The notes under the pieces were generated by a model. It was not told where the DNA came from. It worked only from the letters and a program-made list of their open reading frames with translations, and made no database searches. Of a stretch of DNA of 32,422 nucleotides, positions 14,793-23,070 are shown one piece after another. Source of the DNA: Bacteroidota bacterium. Lineage in GTDB: Bacteria > Bacteroidota > Bacteroidia > Sphingobacteriales > Sphingobacteriaceae. The stretch lies in assembly GCA_013285685.1 (NCBI GenBank), contig JABDHD010000038.1, positions 1 through 32,422 of the forward strand, in the 5' to 3' direction. The translations under genes were made by a program, and so were the position numbers. The stretch's first letter is position 1. Every line of letters begins with the position of its first letter.

Positions 14793-15944
14793 TTACAAAA
14801 CCCCTACCCCATTCCCGATGAGGGACTTATATACCGACGGCGCATACCCGATTTTTGCAGTATAATAGGCAATAACAGCTTCGCTGTAGCTTTCAAAAGC
14901 TTCCTCTTTTACCAATGCAATGGCGCAGCCACCAAAGCCCGCACCCGTCATACGTGAGCCCGCTACATTAGGATCGGTTTTTCCATATTCCTCTATGGTA
15001 TCCAATTCTTTGCCGCTTACTTCGTACAAATCGCGCAATGAATCATGCGAGGCGTACATCAGCCTGCCAAATTCAGCCAGGTTATTTTCGCTAAGCGCCT
15101 TGGCGGCGAGTTTTACCCGGTCATTTTCTTCAACCACGTGTTTTGCGCGTTTATAAATTGTTTGGTCAGTTATCAAATGTTTATGCTGATCAAAAGTCGT
15201 TGTATCTATGTCGCACAAATAATTAATGTCCAGCTCAACCTGCAGGGCGGATAGCGCTGCCTGGCATTCCCGCACACGCTCGTTATATTTTGATTCAGCC
15301 AGCTTCCGCGGTTTATTAGTATTGATGATCGCAAGGACGTAATCGCCCAGGTTACTGTCAACTGCCTCATAAGCAAGCGTATCGCAGTTCAGCATTAACG
15401 CTTTATTTTTTTCACCAAACGCTACAGCAAACTGGTCCATTATCCCGCAGTTTACGCCGATAAAATTATTCTCAACTGATTTAGAGAGCTTCACGAGGTC
15501 CAGTTTGCTATACCCGGCATTCAGCAGATCATTTAATGCGTAAGAAGTAACCACTTCGATAGAAGCCGACGATGATAAGCCTGAGCTTATGGGTATGTCG
15601 CCATAAAAAAGCATGTCCAGTCCACGCAGCTGGTGACCGTCTTTCAAAAAATACTCAATAACGCCTAAAGGGTAATTAAACCACTTTTCGCCGGTTTTGG
15701 CATAATCATCCTGCAAGGGAACATCCAGCGTGTCTTCAAAATTCAGGCTTCGGAAACGAAATATATTTTCGTCATTTGGCGACACCAACAAATAAGTGCC
15801 GAAAGTAATTGCACAGGGCATAACAAGCCCGCCGTTATAGTCAATATGTTCCCCGATCAGGTTTACACGGCCGGGTGAGAAATAAACTTTTTTGGCTTCT
15901 TTATGATATCTTTCCTTAAATTCCTGCTGCAGGGATTGCTTCAT
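14793..15944 (-). CDS. galK: Galactokinase
   Basis: Phosphorylates alpha-D-galactose to galactose 1-phosphate in the Leloir pathway, a cytoplasmic GHMP kinase. From the ATG at 15944 the product has 383 residues, the usual GalK size. It shows the galactokinase signature GRVNLIGEHIDYN (25-37), the ATP-binding GHMP motif GLSSSAS (122-128), the catalytic aspartate D170 in GIMDQF with R26, and the C-terminal GSRMTGAGFGGCAIAL motif. An in-frame ATG 132 bases upstream would add 44 residues that no GalK has and that cross a regulatory-looking dyad, so I reject it. No galT, galE or sugar transporter gene is adjacent, so the rest of the pathway is elsewhere. Confidence 0.95.
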   Translation of the reverse strand: MKQSLQQEFKERYHKEAKKVYFSPGRVNLIGEHIDYNGGLVMPCAITFGTYLLVSPNDENIFRFRSLNFEDTLDVPLQDDYAKTGEKWFNYPLGVIEYFLKDGHQLRGLDMLFYGDIPISSGLSSSASIEVVTSYALNDLLNAGYSKLDLVKLSKSVENNFIGVNCGIMDQFAVAFGEKNKALMLNCDTLAYEAVDSNLGDYVLAIINTNKPRKLAESKYNERVRECQAALSALQVELDINYLCDIDTTTFDQHKHLITDQTIYKRAKHVVEENDRVKLAAKALSENNLAEFGRLMYASHDSLRDLYEVSGKELDTIEEYGKTDPNVAGSRMTGAGFGGCAIALVKEEAFESYSEAVIAYYTAKIGYAPSVYKSLIGNGVGVL

Positions 15945-15986
15945 TATTAATTTATTAAACTGGTTTCGGGCGCAAATATTACGAAA

Positions 15987-16005
15987 AAATGTAATTTTTA
16001 CATTT
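15987..16005 (-). promoter_or_regulatory. Dyad in the galK leader, possible operator
   Basis: AAATGTA (15987-15993), a 5-base spacer and TACATTT (15999-16005) form a perfect 7-bp dyad 43 bases upstream of the galK start codon. The size and half-site spacing suit a dimeric regulator. It does not match an operator I know. It could also be a chance AT-rich hairpin. Confidence 0.35.
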
Positions 16006-16170
16006 ATTTTATCTTTTTCTCTTATAATTACCTGGGCCGTATTGCAAATTTTAATAAAACAAGGCGATTTTAACACATGGTTGCTACAAATCCCGCCACA
16101 AAATAGTAAAAGACATAGCCGTTTTAAGCAAGTTCCTTATCATTTCCAGGGAACTAACAATAATTTTAAC

Positions 16171-16203
16171 AAACAAAAAACCCGGCGCACCTGGCGCTCG
16201 GGT
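16171..16203 (-). terminator. Intrinsic terminator of the lipoprotein gene
   Basis: Read on the minus strand, ACCCGAGCGCC pairs with GTGCGCCGGGT through a strong, slightly imperfect stem (16180-16203). It is followed by a run of six T, then GTTTG (16171-16180). It lies about 60 bases past the stop of the lipoprotein gene at 16264 and is the clearest rho-independent terminator of the window. Confidence 0.82.
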
Positions 16204-16263
16204 CTTTTGTTTATCGACAGCTGATTAATTTAAAAGCTATCTCTTTTTTTCATTTGTTGGTAA

Positions 16264-17019
16264 CTACCGCCTGTGCCGATCTCCGGTTTCAAGGTTAATC
16301 GTATAAACGGTGCCATTTACCGTTAAGGTAGCTGTGCCATCGTTATTAAATACTATAGTGCCGGTGAAGCTAAAGCTGCCTTTGCGCCCCGTTCCGGTTA
16401 TTGTAAATGTTGCCGTACCGCCTTCAATCATGTGGGTGTGTTTTTTTACCAAAAGCCCGCTGACGACGATATCAATATTGCTGCTGCCGTTGTGTGCCGT
16501 ATCGATCTTTGAGCTGAATGAACCGGCTCGCTTATATTCACCGTTGATCACAAAGGCAGTGTCAGTTGGCAGCAAACCACCAACTCCAAAAATAGAGCTA
16601 CCGGAGTTTGTGCTTGACATATTGGGGCCGCTAAACGAACCACTATAGGTTAAATTGCTCGATAGGCTGTCGGGCACGCTGCTGCTGTTACAGTCAACCA
16701 TAAAATTGTAGGTTAATTTGTAACTATACGTCCATGGAGCACCCGGACTGCTCTGCCTTGAAATGGTATCAGACCGTGTGGTGCCGCATTTAAGATGGTC
16801 ACGGTCGCCGAACATCACGGTGGCATTAAGCGTTACATCGGACGCCACGTTTGCAATACCGTTTGAATTCATGGAAAGTGAGCCGGCAACCATGTCGGCT
16901 GCGTCGTCAGTTGTAACATTGCCGTTAACGGTGGGATTGGACATTGTGTTCACCGACTTTTTACATGCCGCCGCACCCAGCAACAACATGATCAGGATGG
17001 AAAATCTAAATCTCTTCAT
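16264..17019 (-). CDS. Lipoprotein of unknown function
   Basis: The 251-residue product has a lipoprotein signal peptide whose lipobox LGAAAC puts the acylated cysteine at residue 19; the following KKS has no acidic retention signal. The mature protein is rich in Ser, Thr, Asn and Gly and alternates short beta-type segments (ATFTITGTGRKGSFSFTGTIVF then TATLTVNGTVYTINLE at the C-terminus), suggesting a beta-rich fold. Two cysteines (in HLKCGTT and VDCNSS) could form a disulfide. I recognise no named family. It is a single gene with its own terminator, convergent with nothing and downstream of the aldo/keto reductase gene by about 110 bases. Confidence 0.7.
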   Translation of the reverse strand: MKRFRFSILIMLLLGAAACKKSVNTMSNPTVNGNVTTDDAADMVAGSLSMNSNGIANVASDVTLNATVMFGDRDHLKCGTTRSDTISRQSSPGAPWTYSYKLTYNFMVDCNSSSVPDSLSSNLTYSGSFSGPNMSSTNSGSSIFGVGGLLPTDTAFVINGEYKRAGSFSSKIDTAHNGSSNIDIVVSGLLVKKHTHMIEGGTATFTITGTGRKGSFSFTGTIVFNNDGTATLTVNGTVYTINLETGDRHRR

Positions 17020-17131
17020 AACTAATTTGGTTTAATAGGGGATTTTGGGGTTTGACCATCTTCTATAAAAAAGGTTTAAAAATTCAATCATTTTCATTAA
17101 TCCTTGATGTCGTTCAAACCCTTGTAAATGC

Positions 17132-18001
17132 TTACTGGGCCGCAATGCTGTTCAATTCGCGGACGTCATCATCAGAAAGTTCAATTGAACCTGCCGCGAT
17201 ATTTTCTTCCAGGTGCTTTACACTTGATGTGCCCGGGATGAGTAAAATATTATCCGAGTGCCCGAGCAGCCAACTCAACGCAACCTGGTGAACGGTAACA
17301 CCATCGCGTTCTGCTATCTGCTTCAGTTTCTCCTGGCCCGATACATTGCCTGCGTTAAGTGGAAACCATGGAATGAATACAATGTTATGGGCCTTGCAGT
17401 ACTGCAGTACATGCTCCCACTTGCGGTTATCAACACTGTACATATTTTGGACCGATACTACGTCAAAAAATTCCTGCGCCTGTTTTATCGCATCGACGTC
17501 CACTTCTGAAAGACCGATATGTTTAATTTTGCCTTCTTCCTGTGCGCGCTGCAAAAACGCGAAACTCTTTTCAGCGGGCACCACCTTGTCTATTCGGTGC
17601 AGCTGATATAATTGTATCTGCTCAAGCTTTAATCGTCTAAGGCTGCCTTCCAGCGCCCTTTGCAGGTGGCCGGGGCTTGCATCTATGGGCCATTCGTCCG
17701 GGCCGGTTCGTTCCAAACCTCCTTTTGTTGCAATCACCAGGTCGCTTAGGTATGGGTAAAGCGCCTGCGCGATCAATTCTTCCGAAACAAAGGGGCCATA
17801 GCTGTCGGCGGTGTCAATAAAATTCACGCCGAGCTCCACTGCCCGTTTTAATACGCGGATCGCTTCGTCTTCGTCCTTCGGGGGGCCCCATATGCCTTTG
17901 CCGGTAATACGCATGGCGCCATAACCCATCCTGTTAACGGTTAAATCACCGCCAATGGTAACCGTTCTTTCAATCGAAATTGCTGTATTGTTCATAAGCA
18001 T
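17132..18001 (-). CDS. Aldo/keto reductase
   Basis: A (beta/alpha)8-barrel NADPH-dependent oxidoreductase reducing aldehydes or ketones. The 289-residue product carries the complete catalytic tetrad: D63 and Y68 in FIDTADSYGP, K93 in VIATKGG and H135 in LYQLHRID. The C-terminal cofactor region is IPGTSSVKHLEENI. It resembles the YdbC/oxidoreductase subgroup of bacterial AKRs; the physiological substrate cannot be inferred. An alternative ATG two codons downstream (17995) is equally good as the start. It is followed on the same strand by the lipoprotein gene and has an AT-rich upstream region shared with the divergent DUF6526 gene. Confidence 0.92.
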   Translation of the reverse strand: MLMNNTAISIERTVTIGGDLTVNRMGYGAMRITGKGIWGPPKDEDEAIRVLKRAVELGVNFIDTADSYGPFVSEELIAQALYPYLSDLVIATKGGLERTGPDEWPIDASPGHLQRALEGSLRRLKLEQIQLYQLHRIDKVVPAEKSFAFLQRAQEEGKIKHIGLSEVDVDAIKQAQEFFDVVSVQNMYSVDNRKWEHVLQYCKAHNIVFIPWFPLNAGNVSGQEKLKQIAERDGVTVHQVALSWLLGHSDNILLIPGTSSVKHLEENIAAGSIELSDDDVRELNSIAAQ

Positions 18002-18114
18002 TAATTTTTAATTAAAAATACTAACGCTAAGTATGCGTTATTGTTCTCATAATTTTTTACTTAGAACATGTTGAGGCAACGTCAATGTGCTATATTGCAC
18101 TAATTTAAATAGTT

Positions 18115-18548
18115 ATGAAAATTCAAAATTTTACAAATCACACGCGTGTGGTACCAGGCTTCCATGTTCTGCTCGGATCCTTCCTTGTAATAGGCACAAT
18201 AGCTTCTTTGGTTAACGTCTACCTGCAAATAGCTTCACACGACATGGTGCTCGAATCAATCCTGATCGCCTTGCTTTTTATGTGCGGTGTTTTGCTTTTT
18301 GGTATACCCGGCAATTTGCGGTTACCGTGCAGGACAGGGCCATCCGCGCCGAAGAAGGCCTCAGATTTTACATCCTTGCCCGCAAGGCGCTCGACAGTAA
18401 GCTTACCAAGGGCCAGGTCATCGCCCTGCGTTTTGCGCCGGATGATGAGTTTTTGGTTTTAGCCGACCGCGCGGTACGCGAAGGGCTATCCCCAAGGGAA
18501 ATAAAACAAGCCATCAAAAACTGGCGGCCGGACTATGACCGCGCATAA
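18115..18548 (+). pseudogene. DUF6526-family membrane protein with a one-base frameshift
   Basis: The first frame (from ATG 18115) encodes MKIQNFTNHTRVVPGFHVL and two hydrophobic helices up to CGVLLF. The family sequence then continues only in the next frame: FWYTRQFAVTVQDRAIRAEE, RKALDSKLTKGQVIALRFA, then SPREIKQAIKNWRPDYDR to the stop at 18548. The switch falls at the five-T run 18296-18300; one extra T would restore one uninterrupted 144-codon frame reading LLFWYTRQF. DUF6526 proteins are small Bacteroidota proteins of unknown function with two N-terminal membrane helices and a cytoplasmic tail. The loss may be a real mutation, a reversible slippage in the T run, or a sequencing error; both halves still look well conserved. 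Confidence 0.8.
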
Positions 18549-19121
18549 ACCCTGCTCCAGACCGCGTTTAAAATTAACCAGGCTTTTGCCAAACAAACAG
18601 CCTTCAAACCCCGTACACACGGGGTTCAAGTGTTCAAGTTTCGCACACACACACCATCTAAACAGCCACGAAAAGCATTGGTTTTTAGCAGGTTGAAATT
18701 TTAAATTCTCAAAATTGTCACGTTTTTGAAGAATTTCGTGAACACTTAAGTTAGTGACGTTCACTTTCGCCGCTACAGCATTTACCTGCCGGGGTCATAA
18801 ATGCTATTCCTTGCTAAACCTACAGGGCAGACGCATTAAAAATTATTTTGATAGAATTATCCTGAATAAATTACCTTTTACTTTTATGATGTATAAGCTT
18901 AACCGCAAAGGACTCAAAGAGAAAACCGCGAAGGTCGCAAAGTGCTTAGCTTTCTGCTCTTTGCGAAATCTTTGCGCCCTTCGTGGTTAAAAATATAAGC
19001 TTTACATGGCAAATAAGCCCAAAGCTATTTTAATGCGTCCCCCCTGGCTAAACCGTCCGGCAAATTGCCGGGTAAAAAAATATTTGCTAAGTTTATACTC
19101 CGGTAATGTTTTGCCGGCATT
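18549..19121. other. 573-base spacer without a supported gene
   Basis: Nothing protein-like is found on either strand; open frames at 18486-18764 (-) and 18754-18990 (+) have repeat-derived composition. The stretch contains a short inverted pair with ACACGGGG/CCCCGTGT near 18608-18625 and, toward its end, the imperfect inverted repeat described separately. A TAATGTTTTG sequence at 19104-19113, near the CHAD gene start, is promoter-like but does not match the TAnnTTTG box exactly. Confidence 0.5.
18899..18988. repeat. Imperfect inverted repeat with CGCAAAG/CTTTGCG units
   Basis: The arm at 18924-18942 and the arm at 18970-18988 are complementary at 17 of 19 positions (AACCGCGAAGGTCGCAAAG against CTTTGCGCCCTTCGTGGTT). 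A further AACCGCAAAGGACTCAAAG unit lies just upstream, so the element is a stem built from a short repeated phrase. The sequence resembles dispersed repeats known from several bacterial genomes; its role is not established. Confidence 0.75.
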
Positions 19122-19940
19122 GTGAAACCGTTATCATTACTTTCTACCTATATGAAGAAAAAAGAGGAAGCAAAATACCTGGATAAAGACTGGACGGAAA
19201 TGAACACCCGTTTAAAAGCATTCCTGGAAACGGGCGACCAGGAAGAGTTGCATAAATTCAGGGTGCAGATCAAAAAGCTAAGGGCGATGCTGCTTTTGTT
19301 TGAAAACACCTCGAACGAAAATGGCCTGCTGAAAAACTTTAAACCTGTAAGGAAAATATTTAAACATGCCGGCAACATCCGTGATGCGCATACCAACCTG
19401 GAACTAAGCGAACGGTACAAGTTGAAAAATGAGCGTTTTGAAACCAGTCAGCAAAAAATTATTGAAGACGGCACTAATGAATTCCGCAGCATGGGCGATG
19501 AATTTATAAAGGATATAAAAACCGCTCATAAGAAACTGAAAAAGCAATTGCCCAAAGTGGTTGACAGCCAGATAGCCGCCTATTACAAAAATCAATTGGA
19601 GCAAATAGCGAGCAATTTCACCGTTTCGGGCTTTACGGAGGATATGCATACCAACCGCAAACTGATAAAAATATTGGTTTACAACCATAAGCTGGCCGGG
19701 CATGCGCTGGATGGTAAAATCCCGTTTAACGTGGATTACCTGGATAAACTGCAGGAAACCATCGGCAAGTGGCACGATAACCTTTTGGCAGAACAACTTT
19801 TTTCATTGCCCGAGCTAAACGATAAACCGATTGTTTCAAAAATAAAACGGGTTAACTCGGGCGTTAAACGCAAGATTACGACGCTGTCGGAAGATTTTTT
19901 GAAGAAAGCTACTACGATCGATAATACAATTAAAACCTGA
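19122..19940 (+). CDS. CHAD-domain protein
   Basis: The 272-residue all-helical CHAD protein has the conserved histidines and basic helices of the family: HKFRVQIKKLRAMLLLFE (near residue 44), IRDAHTNLE (near 90), LAGHALDGKIPF (near 192) and IGKWHDNLLAEQL (near 215). CHAD domains bind inorganic polyphosphate through these conserved basic and histidine residues and often co-localise with polyphosphate granules. The frame starts at a GTG (19122); an ATG ten codons later (19152) is a good alternative. The stop is 3 bases before the start of a CYTH gene, so the two are one operon, matching the CYTH-CHAD fusions of other bacteria. Confidence 0.9.
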   Translation: MKPLSLLSTYMKKKEEAKYLDKDWTEMNTRLKAFLETGDQEELHKFRVQIKKLRAMLLLFENTSNENGLLKNFKPVRKIFKHAGNIRDAHTNLELSERYKLKNERFETSQQKIIEDGTNEFRSMGDEFIKDIKTAHKKLKKQLPKVVDSQIAAYYKNQLEQIASNFTVSGFTEDMHTNRKLIKILVYNHKLAGHALDGKIPFNVDYLDKLQETIGKWHDNLLAEQLFSLPELNDKPIVSKIKRVNSGVKRKITTLSEDFLKKATTIDNTIKT

Positions 19941-19943
19941 GCA

Positions 19944-20420
19944 ATGGGTGTTGAGATTGAACGGAAATTCCTCGTCGACCATGAAAAATGGCGAAATCTT
20001 AAAAAAGCGGCCGGCACGCATTATCACCAGGGTTATCTTCTTGATGGATTAAGTTGCACCATCCGGATACGTCTTGCCGGTTCAAAAGGATTCATTACCA
20101 TCAAAGGCTCCAGTTCGGGCATTACCCGTAAAGAGTTCGAGTACAAAATACCGGCTGCCGATGCGGCGGAATTAATCAAAGGGTTTGCAGGATCATCGGT
20201 GGAAAAAATTCGCTACAAAATAAAATTCGCAGGCAAATTGTGGGAAATTGATGAATTTCTGGGCGATAACGAAGGGCTTATAATGGCCGAGATCGAGTTG
20301 AAAAGCGAAAACGAAGAATTTGAAAAACCCGCGTGGATTACCAGCGAAGTGAGCCATGATAACAGGTATTATAACTCAAAGCTGGCGAAAAATCCATTTA
20401 AAAACTGGGGCAAAAAATAA
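19944..20420 (+). CDS. CYTH-domain triphosphate tunnel metalloenzyme
   Basis: The 158-residue protein of the CYTH (triphosphate tunnel) superfamily begins with the diagnostic ExExK motif, E4-x-E6-x-K8 in VEIERKFL. It continues with IRIRLAG and FITIKG, strands that place basic residues in the tunnel, and EIDEFLGDNEGLIMAEIELKSE carrying the metal-binding acidic residues. Members hydrolyse triphosphate or nucleoside triphosphates, or make cAMP in the CyaB branch. The short length and pairing with CHAD suggest tripolyphosphatase or polyphosphate-linked activity, but this is inference. It is translated directly after the CHAD gene. Confidence 0.92.
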   Translation: MGVEIERKFLVDHEKWRNLKKAAGTHYHQGYLLDGLSCTIRIRLAGSKGFITIKGSSSGITRKEFEYKIPAADAAELIKGFAGSSVEKIRYKIKFAGKLWEIDEFLGDNEGLIMAEIELKSENEEFEKPAWITSEVSHDNRYYNSKLAKNPFKNWGKK

Positions 20421-20448
20421 GTCGGGACCATCGGATGCCATCCTCCCG

Positions 20449-20742
20449 TTACACACAGGTTGGCAATAATAATAACGAGTCGTCGGCCGATTCATCGGTC
20501 ACCGTCTTAACATATTTGTTTCCCTTGGGGCTGATAGCGGGCAAAAGGTAAAGCTTGTTCCCGTTTTTGTCAATAATATAGGCCTCGCCGTTCTCCTCTT
20601 TTATCCAGTCGTGTATCTTGGTACGGTCGGTAATACCCTTTACATTAATGCGTTCGTTTATCCACTCCAGGTAGTCAATCGCGATATAGGGGTTTTCGTA
20701 TTCCCCCTCATCCTTTTTAATGCAAATTATGCGTACAGCCAT
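20449..20742 (-). CDS. DUF3892-family protein
   Basis: A 97-residue small cytoplasmic protein. The pattern RIICIKKDEGEYENPYIAI, then YLEWINERINVKGITDRTKIHDWIKEENGEAYI, an aromatic/charged C-half (GNKLYLLPAISPKGNKYVKT) and the end DDSLLLLPTC fit DUF3892, a family of about 80-100 residues with no established function. The C-terminal LPxC ending is typical of the family. It converges with the CYTH gene (28 bases between stops) and is otherwise isolated. Confidence 0.8.
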   Translation of the reverse strand: MAVRIICIKKDEGEYENPYIAIDYLEWINERINVKGITDRTKIHDWIKEENGEAYIIDKNGNKLYLLPAISPKGNKYVKTVTDESADDSLLLLPTCV

Positions 20743-20929
20743 ATTAATCTTGTCAATTTAATCAGGTTAGGATAAAATTAAGACTAAAATAGCAACAAGG
20801 ATGTCGTAATTTCCTCGTTTTTAATACGTAAAACTACGTATATTTTTGACCGGGCGATGGCAAGTTTAATTAATATGTAATAATTTGTATTAGAAATCGA
20901 TTTCCATGGCCTCATGCCAAAATCATTCG

Positions 20930-22096
20930 TCAATTGCACTTGTCGGCGGTCAGCTTGAAAAGCTTAAACCGCACCGGTACGGTTTCCGAATTGGTGAATC
21001 CTTTGATAGCAAAAATGCCTATGTATTTTGGTTTGATATCAAATTCCTGGCTGGCGATTTCCCGGAACGCGCCATTCTCGCCGGCCCCTCCTGAATAAAG
21101 AAAACGAAACCGGCTGCCATGCTTTTCAATACGCAGTGCAGAGTTCAGTAGATTCTTCATTAGCTCCGTGTTATTTCTTAGCGAATCCAAATGGAAAAGT
21201 GTTCTGTGAGCCAGCTCTTCTGGTTTACCAAAGCCATTGCCCAGGGAAGTGATCACCTGCACATATATTTCGTTTGGCATTTTGCTGCCGCCAAAATTGT
21301 CGTTATATGCCAGGGAGAGCCGAATACTTTTTCCGGTAAAAACAGTGTCCTCCAGTATCAAAATACCTGCCTGTTGCCATTCCTGCGCGGGAACGAAATC
21401 ATCCAAGTGCACCTCTGCTGTAAAACAATCTCCGGTTATGTCCCGCAAAAGCAAATTTTTTATACCAGGTTTTGCCGAAGGGTTGGGCCAGGTGTCACCT
21501 CTTAAGGTAAACAGGGTGAGACGCCCTGCCGCGTCACCCCTCCTGCTCCAATATGCCGGGTCTTTCGATTTAACGTACCATCCGTTTGCGGCCATGGTAT
21601 TTTCATCCAGGTGATGAAAGTCATCGGTGAAATCCGCGGCAGGTTTATTGCTGAAGAACAAACTATAAATAATGACCGTAGCAATTACCGCAAGCACCAT
21701 TAGTAAAAGTGACCGGGACAGAACAGTCGGTTTCGTTTTACCATTTTTCCTATTAGCGGCAAACTTCTCGCGGTACATAAACCAATAAGGATAGTGGCTT
21801 TCATCGTTTTTTCGTTGTATCTCGGTTGTATATGGTGCGCCTAAAACATATCGTGCCAAAGTATCCAGCGTTGCCACCGAAGGGTTTTCCTGCCTGCTTG
21901 CCGTGCCGTCTAAAAGAAAAATGGAATAATTCTTAACGCTCTTCCATCCTACCGACAAGCCGGTTTGGTCGAGGATTTTATTGCAAAATATCTTAGCCTC
22001 GGTTTCGGTCACAGGCCTTACAAACGCCAGCGCAAAGCATTTTTGATATGCCTCGGCAAATAGGGCGGCAAAAGCCAAAAGATCCAATTCATCCAT
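20930..22096 (-). CDS. Single-pass membrane protein with extracytoplasmic concanavalin-like domain
   Basis: The product has 388 residues. The N-terminal about 120 residues are cytoplasmic and helical with a conserved-looking core SVKNYSIFLLDG, then RQENPSVATLDTLARYVLGA and HYPYWFMYREKF, which I have no named family for. One membrane helix follows at about 128-148 (numbering from the ATG at 22096). The outside part (residues 155-388) reads as a concanavalin A-like lectin/glucanase sandwich of the DUF1349 type: DDFHHLDENTMAANGWYVKS, the GDTWPNPSAKPGIKNLLLR stretch, WQQAGILILEDT and the later strands with IYVQVITSLG. The longer frame to 22105 begins with TTG, so I use the ATG at 22096. It could couple carbohydrate binding outside to a cytoplasmic partner; the role is unknown. 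Confidence 0.7.
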   Translation of the reverse strand: MDELDLLAFAALFAEAYQKCFALAFVRPVTETEAKIFCNKILDQTGLSVGWKSVKNYSIFLLDGTASRQENPSVATLDTLARYVLGAPYTTEIQRKNDESHYPYWFMYREKFAANRKNGKTKPTVLSRSLLLMVLAVIATVIIYSLFFSNKPAADFTDDFHHLDENTMAANGWYVKSKDPAYWSRRGDAAGRLTLFTLRGDTWPNPSAKPGIKNLLLRDITGDCFTAEVHLDDFVPAQEWQQAGILILEDTVFTGKSIRLSLAYNDNFGGSKMPNEIYVQVITSLGNGFGKPEELAHRTLFHLDSLRNNTELMKNLLNSALRIEKHGSRFRFLYSGGAGENGAFREIASQEFDIKPKYIGIFAIKGFTNSETVPVRFKLFKLTADKCN

Positions 22097-22244
22097 AAAC
22101 AGCAAAAATCAATCGTATCGCACCAAAATCAGTTTTACGCCAGGTTTACGCTGCAATTCCGCCCGCCAAATAAGCCTTCCCTGACCTTTGTATCAGCGCC
22201 CGAAAGGGAGCATTAACCTGGTTTTTAATTTTTAAGCGATAATA

Positions 22245-22982
22245 ATGAAATATCTTGTCTTATTGATCATTCTAAGTCTCTCCGGCCGATTATTTGCGCA
22301 AAACCTGCAATTGCATTACGATTTCAGGCACAGCATCGACCCGCTGCATTATTCACAAAATTTCCCGACGCTTTATTTTGAATATTTTAAGGCGATGGAT
22401 TCCACTTCATCTTTCGTTAAACCGGGCTCGTTTTTTATGAAAATAGAAGACGACCTGGAGGGTGACCAGGACAACATCGGCAAATCCTTTATACAGGTTT
22501 CGCAAACATTTCGCATGTGGCGGCCAAAAATATTTGCTGCCGTCCAATACAGCGGCGGCCTGGGCGTTACTAACCCTGCCCAATATAGTTATTATATCAA
22601 TAATTGCTTTTCAATCGGGCCAAGCTATCCTTTTCAGTGGAAAGGCGCCTATTTTAATGCTGAGATATTTTATAACTACAATATCCTCAAAAAGCCCAGT
22701 AACGACCTGATGCTTTCCTTTTATTGGGGCAAAGGCTTCTGGAACTATAAGGTGGAATTTGCCGGTGACTTTGAACTGTATACCTTAAACCGCAACCAGG
22801 GTGATATGGCGACGCAAAATTTAAAGGGAAAAACAGTTTCCTTTTTTGGCGAACCACAGGTTTGGTTTAAAGTAAAAGGCGGTTTGTCGCTCGGCTCAAA
22901 ATTTATCATGTATTATCATGTGATCATTCCTCAAAACTTATTTGAGGTTTATCCAACAATTGCGGCGAGGGTAAAATTCTGA
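22245..22982 (+). CDS. DUF5020-family outer membrane protein
   Basis: The 245-residue product has a signal peptide (residues 1-18, ending LSGRLFAQ) and a mature region of alternating beta strands rich in aromatic residues, e.g. NLQLHYDFRHS, FFMKIEDDLEG, then IFAAVQYSGGLG, and the C-terminal VYPTIAARVKF ending in F, as in outer-membrane beta-barrels. This agrees with DUF5020, a Bacteroidota family related to the nucleoside-specific channel Tsx. The substrate is unknown. It is transcribed divergently from the preceding membrane protein (148 bases) and ends facing the alpha/beta hydrolase gene, with a large inverted repeat between. Confidence 0.85.
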   Translation: MKYLVLLIILSLSGRLFAQNLQLHYDFRHSIDPLHYSQNFPTLYFEYFKAMDSTSSFVKPGSFFMKIEDDLEGDQDNIGKSFIQVSQTFRMWRPKIFAAVQYSGGLGVTNPAQYSYYINNCFSIGPSYPFQWKGAYFNAEIFYNYNILKKPSNDLMLSFYWGKGFWNYKVEFAGDFELYTLNRNQGDMATQNLKGKTVSFFGEPQVWFKVKGGLSLGSKFIMYYHVIIPQNLFEVYPTIAARVKF

Positions 22983-23070
22983 TATTTCTCTCCGGGACGC
23001 AAAATATTGCGGTATGTGTTTAGCGATTGAAAAAATGTGAAAAGGGTTACCGAAAGCGGCGGGCCGTGCG

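Noticed and set aside
15945..16076. 44-codon N-terminal extension of galK
   Set aside because: Galactokinases start close to the GRVNLIGEH motif; the extension covers AT-rich leader sequence with a dyad.
18754..18990. Plus-strand open frame of 78 codons before the CHAD gene
   Set aside because: Most of its C-terminal half is the translated inverted repeat; no protein family resemblance.
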